A stretch of DNA of 64,000 nucleotides from Terebella lapidaria (lineage: Eukaryota > Annelida > Polychaeta > Terebellida > Terebellidae). The position numbers and the translations under genes are program-made. Under the pieces are notes generated by a model. It saw nothing but the letters and a program-made list of their open reading frames with translations, did no database searches and was not told the origin of the DNA. Each line of letters begins with the position of its first letter. Positions within the stretch are counted from its first letter, which is position 1. Location: NCBI GenBank assembly GCA_949152475.1, contig OX424570.1, positions 372,001 to 436,000 on the forward strand, written 5' to 3'. This document shows positions 11,301 through 19,267 of the stretch, piece after piece.

Positions 11301-12626
11301 GACTGTGTACCAACTGTAACGACATGTACTGTCTGCAGTGCAGGTAATAAATAGCTCAGACTCTTGCCAGCGGCCTGTCGTAACTTCTGTAAGAACGAAG
11401 GACTGTGTGCCAACTGTAGCGACACGTACTGTCTGCAGTGCAGGTAATAAATAGCTCAGACTCTTGCCAGCCGCCTGTCGTAAGTTCTGTAAGAACGGAG
11501 GACTGTGTGCCAACTGTAGCGACACGTACTGTCTGCAGTGCAGGTAATAAATAGCTCAGACTCTTGCCAGCCGCCTGTCGTAACTTCTGTAAGAACGGAG
11601 GACTGTGTACCAACTGTAGCGACACGTATTGTCTGCAGTGCAGGTAATAAATAGCTCAGACTCTTGCCAGCCGCCTGTCGTAACGTCTGTAAGAACGGAG
11701 GACTGTGTGCCAACTGTAACGACACGTACTGTCTGCAGTGCAGGTAATAAATAGCTCAGACTCTTGCCAGCCGCCTGTCGTAACTTCTGTAAGAACGGAG
11801 GACTGTGTACCAACTGTAGCGACACGTACTGTCTGCAGTGCAGGTAATAAATAGCTCAGACTCTTGCCAGCTGCCTGTCGTAACTTCTGTAAGAACGGAG
11901 GACTGTGTGCCAACTGTAACGACACGTATTGTCTGCAGTGCAGGTAATAAATAGCTCAGACTCTTGCCAGCCGCCTGTCGTAACTTCTGTAAGAATGAGG
12001 ACTGTGTACCAACTGTAACGACACGTACTGTCTGCAGTGCAGGTAATAAATAGCTCAGACTCTTGCCAGCTGCCTGTCGTAACTTCTGTAAGAACGGAGG
12101 ACTGTTTGCCAACTGTAACGACACGTATTGTCTGCAGTGCAGGTAATAAATAGCTCAGACTCTTGCCAGCCGCCTGTCGTAAGTTCTGTAAGAACGGAGG
12201 ACTGTGTGCCAACTGTAACGACACGTATTGTCTGCAGTGCAGGTAATAAATAGCTCAGACTCTTGCCAGCCGCCTGTCGTAACTTCTGTAAGAACGGAGG
12301 ACTGTGTACCAACTGTAACGACACGTACTGTCTGCAGTGCAGGTAATAAATAGCTCAGACTCTTGCCAGCCGCCTGTCGTAACTTCTGTAAGAACGGAGG
12401 ACTGTGTGCCAACTGTAGCGACACGTACTGTCTGCAGTGCAGGTAATAAATAGCTCAGACTCTTGCCAGCCGCCTGTCGTAACTTCTGTAAGAACGGAGG
12501 ACTGTGTGCCAATTGTAGCGACACGTACTGTCTGCAGTGCAGGTAATAAATAGCTCAGACTCTTGCCAGCTGCCTGTCGAAACTTCTGTAAGAACGGAGG
12601 ACTGTGTGCCAAATGTAACGACACGT
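5245..12626 (+). repeat. 100-bp minisatellite made from an exon end plus its splice donor (~74 copies)
   Basis: Units of exactly 100 bp repeat from within the exon at 5204-5323 to 12626. Each has a 73-bp exon-like part (CCGCCTGTCG...TGCAG) and a 27-bp part that starts GTAATAAATAGCTC and ends TTGCCAG. Copies are mostly 95-99% alike. Exceptions are a 16-bp deletion near 5500, small losses near 7725, a shared 31-bp deletion at 8971 and 10440, and a 1-bp loss near 11996. Only the first copy is in frame with the gene. The 73-nt part is not a multiple of three, and inclusion of further copies meets TAA. The last copy departs from the unit after GACACGTA. The overlapping 89-codon minus-strand frames every 100 bp are by-products. 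Confidence 0.95.
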
Positions 12627-12831
12627 AAGTATGACTTATAGCTTTCTGTTATAATGCGATTCCGAAAAGATAATACTGATTTGTATCTCTGAAGATTGGT
12701 TGGGTGCTCTAGGAATTCAGAGCACTTTATGGAGGTTCATGACCAGTGTTAGATCCATTATCCCTAGAAACTTATTTCCTCTTCTTGATGTTAACTATCA
12801 ATATTTGATGTCTGTTGTCTTCTGTCATCAG
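12627..12831 (+). other. Unique intron sequence after the array
   Basis: About 200 bp of unique sequence between the array and the next acceptor. It ends in a good polypyrimidine tract (TGTTGTCTTCTGTCATCAG). No other feature is seen. Confidence 0.6.
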
Positions 12832-12893
12832 CTGTGGCGCAAACTACACGGGCAGTGCTTGTGAACAGCTGAAAAGTGACATGGAACCGTTCC
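12832..12893 (+). CDS. LRP1: LRP1-like receptor exon: end of last EGF module and juxtamembrane stalk
   Basis: The acceptor TCTTCTGTCATCAG ends at 12831 and the donor is a strong GTAAGT at 12894. The 62-nt exon enters in phase 2 and leaves in phase 1. It encodes CGANYTGSACEQ, which closes the last EGF module with the aromatic-Thr-Gly and final Cys, then a short acidic stalk LKSDMEPF. In LRP1 proteins the last EGF is likewise followed by a short stalk and the membrane helix. It is separated from the previous exon by the 7.5-kb intron that holds the 100-bp array. Confidence 0.85.
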
Positions 12894-13124
12894 GTAAGTT
12901 GACCTTTTCATGAATATCAATTTCAGAAATATGTAGAGAATATCTATCTAATATCATCACACATTTCTCTATACTAAATGAACTTTAGCAGAAACTTTTT
13001 TAACAGTTTGAAGAAAACTGAATTATCACTTTGCAGACTTGTGAGAAAAGATTTTGTCAATGGTTAGAGAATAAATTACACTAGAGAGATTTGTCAACAG
13101 CCGTGTACATTTGATATTTGTCAG

Positions 13125-13212
13125 CTGTTGCTGCTGTCGTGGCTCCCGTCCTGATCTGTCTCGTGATCCTGCTGATCATCGGACTGATTGTTGTCTACAA
13201 GAAACGTTACCA
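13125..13212 (+). CDS. LRP1: LRP1-like receptor exon: transmembrane helix
   Basis: The acceptor is GATATTTGTCAG ending at 13124 and the donor is GTGAGT at 13213. The 88-nt exon enters in phase 1 and leaves in phase 2. It encodes a run of about 23 hydrophobic residues rich in Val, Ile and Leu, followed by the stop-transfer signal YKKRYQ. This fixes a type I topology, with the EGF modules outside and the tail inside. A single exon for the membrane helix is usual in this family. Confidence 0.88.
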
Positions 13213-13321
13213 GTGAGTCTTGAAAATATAATATGTGTCCTACATATAGTCACATAGTACATTTCATTCATTAAATTATCCTAAATATATTCAGTCTGAT
13301 CATCTACAATTTTATCTACAG

Positions 13322-13430
13322 AATTTTGGCGCAGTTCCGTCATAAGCGAATGATGGAAAGTAATGAAATCCACAATCCGATGTACACAGGAACTGATTAT
13401 GATGAAGGAGAGGACTTCTACTCGGAGCGG
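13322..13430 (+). CDS. LRP1: LRP1-like receptor exon: cytoplasmic tail with first NPxY
   Basis: The acceptor TTTTATCTACAG ends at 13321 and the donor is CGG|GTACGT at 13431. The 109-nt exon enters in phase 2 and ends in phase 0. It encodes FRHKRMMESNEIHNPMYTG followed by an acidic stretch ending FYSER. NPMY is an NPxY motif, the clathrin-adaptor and PTB-domain docking signal. LRP1 has its first NPxY in the same place, after a basic QxR-type segment. The tyrosine could be a phosphorylation site, by analogy with the vertebrate receptor. Confidence 0.88.
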
Positions 13431-13800
13431 GTACGTGTAAACTTCAATATTATACCTTTTTATCCCAGTGTTTATGCCCCATACCATTTAGCATGCCTTT
13501 GAGCTTCGTATTGCCTTATGTCTTGTTAGTTCATGTACCATTACATGTACGTGATACATTCGTAGTAATAAGCACAACGATATGGACAGATTTCAATATA
13601 TTGCATGGTGACACCAAATATGTTTTCTAATAAGAAATGATCAAATCCATAGAAATGTGATAAGATAGAAGTCATCTTTACTTTCTGCGGTTTTTGGGAA
13701 GAAATTTGGGGTGCAAAATATGTTCGTAGATTATTTTTAGTGGGAGACAATGTATCAGTGAAATGGCCAAATATTGCACAGAACAAAATCATGATGTTTG
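13431..13800 (+). other. Unique intron sequence
   Basis: Start of the 10.2-kb intron, with no recognisable gene, RNA or repeat. A minus-strand frame of 87 codons at 13541-13804 has no family features and is taken as chance. Confidence 0.5.
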
Positions 13801-13817
13801 ACAAGTGTGATGAAATC

Positions 13818-13955
13818 TTTCACAGAACACAATCTGTATATTTAACTGTACAAGCATTGCGAGGTAAAGTCTTTCACATAACACAATCTGTATGTTTAAC
13901 TGTACAAGCTTTGCAAGGTAAAATCCTTCTCAGAACACATTCTGTATGTTTAACT
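13818..13955 (+). repeat. 55-bp minisatellite, left part
   Basis: About 2.5 copies of a 55-bp unit containing TAACTGTACAAGCATTGCAA, GGTAAAATCCTTC and CAGAACACAATCTGTATG. The array resumes at 16390 after a retrotransposon. Confidence 0.8.
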
Positions 13956-14039
13956 CAAATCAACTCAATGTTTAACTCAAATCATGCATTGGAAAGTCTA
14001 ATAATACGTATACAACGACTTCCTTTGATATAAATGGTC

Positions 14040-15696
14040 AAATTGAGACTGATAAAATGCGTATTGGCAACGAATTCTGTAATTTTTTCTCGACGGTTGG
14101 ACCCAACCTGGCATCTACAATATCCAAACCCAAGAAACCTTCCACCTCACACTTGCATGGTCGTCACCCGAATTCCATTTTCTTTATCTCGTGTGACCCA
14201 ATAGAGATATAAAACATAATAAGGAAAATGAAAGCAAAAACAAGTTGTGGGCCTGATGGTATTTCACCAGCATGCCATTACTAAAGAAAATAAAAGCCGA
14301 AATTGCTTTACCTCTTTCAGTTGCTATCAATGACTCGATGTTATCTGCCGTTGTGCCAGAATGTTTTAAAACGGGAAAAGTTGTACCTATCTACAAATCA
14401 AAAGAAAAAGATTTATTGACTAATTATAGACCAATATCTTTGCTACCAACATTTTCAAAAGTGCTAGAGAAAATCATTCACAAACGATTATACAATTTTT
14501 TGTCACATCACAATCTACTCTATTCTAGTCAATATGGTTTTCGTAAAGGACACTCAGCAGTCCATGCCGTAAACGAATTTCTGTGTAAGTGCATAAATGC
14601 GATAGAGGCCAGGGAAGACACAGCTAGTGTCTTCTTTGACCTCTCAAAGGCATTTGACATGATAGATCATTCTGTATTATTGTATAAACTGGAATATTAT
14701 GGGGTAAGGGGCTTGGCACTAGAATGGTTCCGTAGCTATTTGTCGAATCGAAAACAGTTTGTGAGCTTTTGCAGTGTCCAATCTGAGTTAATGGAAGTCA
14801 CCTGTGGGGTCCCACAGGGGTCCGTTCTTGGGCTGCTATTGAATGATTTGCCAAATGCTGCCAAACACTCAAATGTCATTTTGTTTGCGGATGACACAAC
14901 AATGTTTGTGTCATCCGCAGACCAACAATTATTGTTTCAATCACTTAATAGCAATCTTTTCAGGTTGTCCCTGAATGTTCTCAAGACACACTACATTTAT
15001 ATCCCCTGTGTGAAAAGGCGCACTGTGCCCGAAAATGTAGACTTGAGAATTGGCAGTAAGGCGATAGAGCGCAAACATTCCGTCAAATTTCTTGGGTTAT
15101 ATATCGATGACCAGTTGAATTGGAGGGAGCATTTGAATTTTGTTTCCTTAAAATTGTCTAGTGCACTTTGTGTCTTACGTTCTACAAAAAATATCTTGCC
15201 AACCGAGTCTCTTGTAACATTGTATTACTGATTGTTTCAGCCATATCTCACATATGGAATTACATGCTGGGGGAATAGTTCTCGGGTGAGCTTAAATAAA
15301 ATACAGGCGGCACAAAGGAAGGCAATCCGTGTTATAAGCCGTGCAAAATACAATACCAGTACTGAACCACTATTCAAAATGCACAATATATTATGTTTAC
15401 ATGACATTAATACCCTGGAAGTTGCCCAATTTATGTATGACTGTTCACAGTTTAACCTACCAAGTACACTACAAAACTTGTTTACCTCAACTCGTGAGAT
15501 ACATACTCATAACACTAGACAAACACATGGTCCATACCGAAAATTTGCGAAATTTCATTTATCTTTAAGTAGCATTCTACATTTCGGTGCAAAAACTTGG
15601 CAATCTCTGCCAAACCAGTACCATTATATTCAGTCAAGAAAACAGCTCACGTCCAAGGTCAAAACTTGGCTGATCGATCGATATTGCCAGTCTTGA
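14040..15696 (+). pseudogene. Reverse transcriptase pseudogene of the intronic retrotransposon
   Basis: The reading frame enters upstream of the RT (NGQIETDKM...CGPDGISP) with an in-frame TAA near 14210 and a +1 frameshift near 14270. It then runs 14272-15228, meets a TGA at 15229-15231 and continues in the same frame to 15696. Landmarks are NYRPISLLPTFSKVLEK, YGFRKGHSAVHA, FFDLSKAFDMIDH (catalytic Asp), CGVPQGSVLG and ILFADDTTMF (the FADD catalytic box). Two in-frame deletions are evident: one between VPQGSVLG and NDLP, where the usual PLLFxxYI segment is lost, and one before SLNVLKTHYI. The tail has HNTRQ and GAKTWQSLP. It is dead by these breaks and has no role in the host gene. Confidence 0.8.
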
Positions 15697-16057
15697 TGAT
15701 GTTTCATCATGAATTTATACCTCTATATTATATGTAAGCATTTAGTGTACATTTTACCCGATAGTCATTTTGGTTTCAAACACCTCTGTATATATGTATT
15801 GTATATACTTCGTTACTTTCTGTTCTTCTGTTACCGTTTTGTGTGTGTTTGTATGTGTGACTTATTTAAGATATGTCTATGCTTGTGGGGTGTGTTTGAA
15901 TTGCTTCTAGTTGTTAAGACTTGCAGTTACATCTGTGTAAATATGTGATATCTCTCATAAATATATACTAGTGCTGATGTAATTAATTTTTATCGTGTGT
16001 GCGAGTGAACTTGGGCATGGGTGTGGGTGATGGGGTGTAGGTGTGTGTGTGTATCCT

Positions 16058-16078
16058 GGGCGGGGGGGGGGGGGGGGT
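16058..16078 (+). repeat. Poly-G run
   Basis: A near-uninterrupted run of about 17 G following GGGC, inside the retrotransposon 3' UTR after a TGTG-rich stretch. It may form a G-quadruplex or be a sequencing or assembly soft spot. Confidence 0.8.
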
Positions 16079-16389
16079 AGGTTTTTTTATTTCTTTTTTA
16101 CTTATGATTTTCTCTTGTAATTATCATATTCAGGTATCACACAAGCCTAGTTTTTACTTCCGTCTTTTTCCACAAAAAAATAATAATTCAACCACAACTA
16201 GGTTTACAACTTCTGGTTATTGTGTGATACCAGTCCAAACAGCATGTTGTTGTGTACTGTATTAGGTTTCTTTCCATAAGTTTTCCCCTGTACATGTAAG
16301 CATGGTTTTGAATCGTTTTGTGTTGTTTTATAAAATTTTGTCATATCCCTGGTTTGTGTTATTTTCTGACGAATAAATTACTTACTTAC

Positions 16390-16620
16390 TAACTGTACAA
16401 GCATTGCAAGGTAAAATCCTCAGAACACATCCTGTATGTTTAACTATACAAGCATTGTGAGGTAAAATCCTTCACAGAACACATTCTATATGTTTAACTG
16501 TGCAAGCATTGCAAGGTAAAATCCTTCTCAGAACACAATCTGTATGTTTAACTGTACAAGCATTTTGAGGTAAAATCTTGCATGAAACAAAATCAGTATG
16601 TTTTGGATGCAAAGTAAAAT
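16390..16620 (+). repeat. 55-bp minisatellite, right part
   Basis: About four more copies of the unit seen at 13818-13955. The two parts were one array before the retrotransposon inserted. Units here vary by a few bases and short deletions. Confidence 0.8.
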
Positions 16621-16761
16621 CATTCAAGTGTCTGCAGTTAGTAAATTTGTGTGGATGTTTTACATAAATATATTGTGTGTTCGAGTATTGTTGAGTGCTA
16701 CTTGTATTTCACGTGGTATAATCTACATACATGTATTCTTGTGTTGGTACAGTTATGCCTG

Positions 16762-17198
16762 AGTCAAATTTGCACCGGTCGCCGGCTGAACATTTTTTCT
16801 ATATCGTTTGAGTGGTCATGAAACCACCAATATGTTGCCCACTAGTAACCTGTCTTGCCCAGCGGTTGCCCATCAGTGACTGTGATCGTGCAAACTTCAA
16901 GAATTTCAAGAAAGACTGGCCAAACAACGATGCCCTACTGGAGACTGCATGATACCCTATTTTGATTCAATATGTACAAATCGGTGGATTACCTGAAGGG
17001 CACCTTCTGGACATCCATCGGCGCCCGGCAGGATACCTGCTGAGCTACCCACGTTGGTCAGCCAAAAAGTTCTGTCGATTCCCTCAGTGCTCAGGTGCTT
17101 GGTGGGTAATCAGCCAAATTGGCTAAATTTTTCAAACATCGTATATTATCGGCTTAGGCATCGGTGCAAATGTGACTGGGGTATTAGGTATCATGCAG
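16762..17198. mobile_element. MITE-like inverted repeat segment
   Basis: AGTCAAATTTGCACCG at 16762-16777 is the inverse complement, with one mismatch, of 17162-17177. A second perfect 12-bp pair lies at 16945-16956 (CTGCATGATACC) and 17187-17198. No coding potential is seen between them. The outer pair suggests a miniature inverted-repeat transposon of about 420 bp. No clear target duplication was found, so the boundaries are tentative. Confidence 0.4.
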
Positions 17199-17199
17199 G

Positions 17200-17495
17200 T
17201 CAATTTCATGCTTTTATGATTACCTGATTGATGTGTGAATATTCAATCCAATCAGCCATGATTATCTTTTGGCGTTTTGCGCCTATAGAAGGCTCTAATT
17301 CTCCTACTTCGACACACTTTACATTTCAGCAATCACGAGTCACGACTGATACAGATACACTGAATGATGCGGAAAGTGTCGTAAGTTCAGTGTGGTTATT
17401 TCAGGTTTGGTGATGTTTGATCCCGTTTTAGGAGTTAAAGGCTGAGAACTAGATGTCCTCCACATTTGGATAATACTTCCGCGGTGTTGTTTTTT
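17200..17495 (+). other. Unique intron sequence
   Basis: No gene or repeat is recognised. A 61-codon frame at 17228-17413 is unremarkable. Confidence 0.4.
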
Positions 17496-17537
17496 AGGTT
17501 ACCGGACCTTTGGTCCGATAACCTATTGGCATGGCGT

Positions 17538-17575
17538 TGCGTCCGTCGTCCGTCCGTCCGTCCGTCCGTCCGTCG
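17538..17575 (+). repeat. GTCC-rich microsatellite
   Basis: Tandem CGTC/CGTCCGTC repeats just inside the left end of element C1. The sister element C2 has the same at about 19312-19350. Confidence 0.85.
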
Positions 17576-17881
17576 TTAACATTTTTATCTTTAAAGTTAA
17601 CGATCGAATCTTTCTGAAATTTTGCAGAAAAATGCCTAAAAATATTTTGAGAAGGAGGTATTTTTTTGTTTTTTGATTTTCGCATTTTTTTCAAAATGGC
17701 GGCCGTTTTTGTCGAAAAACGCTCAATTTTGTACTTTGACGGCCATTTTCTCAAAAACTGTCTGGCCATTTTCTCAAAAACTGAAAAAATTTTTTTTCGC
17801 CCCAAATCGCATTACTATCCATTTTGGGCCATTTCTAGGGCAAAAAAAATTTTCACCCTTTGAAAAAAATTTTGGACTTAG

Positions 17882-18321
17882 AAAATTTTCGGCACTTTTT
17901 TCCTTCATAATGGGAGCTGTCCGGGCTGTACTCATAGAACACTTGATGATAGAGCTTAGAAATTGGCACTTTCAAATGGGAAGTCATATATGGCGACTTG
18001 TGTGGTGACCTTGAATTTGACCTTGGATGACCTTGAAAGGTCAAAACAGCCATTTTTGGGTCGAAAAATGCTCAAATTTGCATTTGGTCTGTATTTTCTC
18101 AAAAATTTTCGGCACTTTTTTCCTTCATAATGGGAGCTGTCCGGGCTGTACTCATAGAACACTTGATGATAGAGCTTAGAAATTGGCACTTTCAAATGGG
18201 AAGTCATATATGGCGACTTGTGTGGTGACCTTGAATTTGACCTTGGATGACCTTGAAAGGTCAAAACAGCCATTTTTGGGTCGAAAAATGCTCAAATTTG
18301 CATTTGGTCTGTATTTTCTCA
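17882..18321 (+). repeat. 220-bp direct tandem duplication
   Basis: The segment beginning AAAATTTTCGGCACTTTTTT repeats at an offset of 220 bp with essentially no difference over its length (for example CATAGAACACTTGATGATAG at 17934 and 18154). A third, diverged partial copy begins near 18555. The near identity points to a recent duplication inside an older element. Confidence 0.9.
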
Positions 18322-19267
18322 AAAACTGTCTGGTCAGTTTTGAGAATTTTGTTTAAAAAAATTCCTCTTATATACTTCTGTGACGTGTATAAGTTTTGTT
18401 GCCCTTGCTTCGCCGATCTCCGTGTGGCGGCCATTTTGAATTTTTGGCGAGTCGGCCGAAAAAAATTTTTTCGCCCCAAATCTCATTACTATCCATTTTG
18501 GGCCATTTCCAGGGGAAAAAAATTTTTCACCCTTTGAAAAAAATTTTGGACTTGAAAAATTTTTGGCACTTTTTTCCTTCATAATGGGAGCTGTCAAGAC
18601 TGTACACATGGAACGCTTGAAGATAGAGCTTTAGAAATTGGCATTTTTAAATGGGAAGTCATATATGGCGACTTGGTTGGTGACCTCGAATTTGACCTTG
18701 GATGACCTTGAAAGGTAAAAACAGCCATTTTGGGGTAAAAAAAAATGCCCAGAGTTGCCTCTATAGATGAAATGCTTGCAGATAGAGCTCATGTTTGCAT
18801 TATGAACATATAGGAAGACATATATGGCACAACTAATGATGACCTTGAACTTGACGTCAGATGACCTTGAGTGCCAAATGTCTGACTTGGAATGTGTAAA
18901 TTGACCTGAGCGGCCTAAACGATTCCACTCAACATATGGAATAACAAATGTAATGGTAACATCGAAGTTCATACGGATGACCTTGATTGGTAAATCCCAA
19001 GGTCATATGTTTACACTGCGAACCTTGATTGGTAAAAGGTCTGTTACCTGCCAATGCTGCCATGGCCAAACCATAATTGTCCGGTAACCTATCTTAGCCT
19101 TTGGGCTAATTTTCTTACTTTCTCTTCTTTTAGATTCTTTGGTTGATTTTGTTTTTGACAGGGAAGAACAATGTATTGGACAGGAATTTGAAAATTAGGC
19201 CACACCAATTTATAAAGTTGGTCTATGGATTTTTGTCCGGAGAAAATCGTACGTGGGAGCGATTTTT

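Larger units (their letters stand above)
13956..16389 (+). mobile_element. 5'-truncated, decayed non-LTR retrotransposon (CR1/L2/jockey-type)
   Basis: It interrupts the 55-bp minisatellite, with TAACT at 13951-13955 and again at 16390-16394 as a possible target duplication. It carries a reverse transcriptase pseudogene (14040-15696), a 3' UTR of about 690 bp with a long G run (16061-16077) and an end AATAAATTACTTACTTACT. A short tandem TTAC tail instead of poly-A is typical of CR1/L2-like elements. The endonuclease domain is missing, so it is 5'-truncated. The left border is uncertain by some tens of bases. Confidence 0.75.
17496..19109 (+). mobile_element. Hairpin-ended satellite-bearing element C1 (second family)
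   Basis: The left end AGGTTACCGGA (17496-17506) starts a hairpin closed by GGTCCGATAACC. The right end is its exact inverse TCCGGTAACCT (19080-19090), followed by hairpin TTAGCCTTTGGGCTAA (19094-19109). Both flanks are T-rich. After the left end comes a GTCC/GTCCG microsatellite (to about 17575), then AT-rich arms containing a perfect-looking 220-bp direct duplication. The layout of inverted subterminal repeat, internal left hairpin and terminal right hairpin in T-rich DNA is the same as in elements A and B, so a Helentron-type origin is inferred. Frames inside (for example 17673-18008) are low-complexity by-products. Confidence 0.55.

Noticed and set aside
5184..12624. Dozens of overlapping 89-codon minus-strand frames spaced 100 bp apart (MSLQLAHSPPFLQ type)
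   Set aside because: They are the 100-bp unit read in three successive frames, since 100 is not divisible by three. The repeat derives from a plus-strand EGF exon, so the minus frames are shadows.
5245..12626. CRISPR-like array
   Set aside because: The 100-bp units are directly adjacent with no unique spacers, in an animal intron with exon identity.
17494..18972. Several frames of 60-113 codons on both strands
   Set aside because: They fall in low-complexity arms and the 220-bp duplication of element C1, with no protein-family features.
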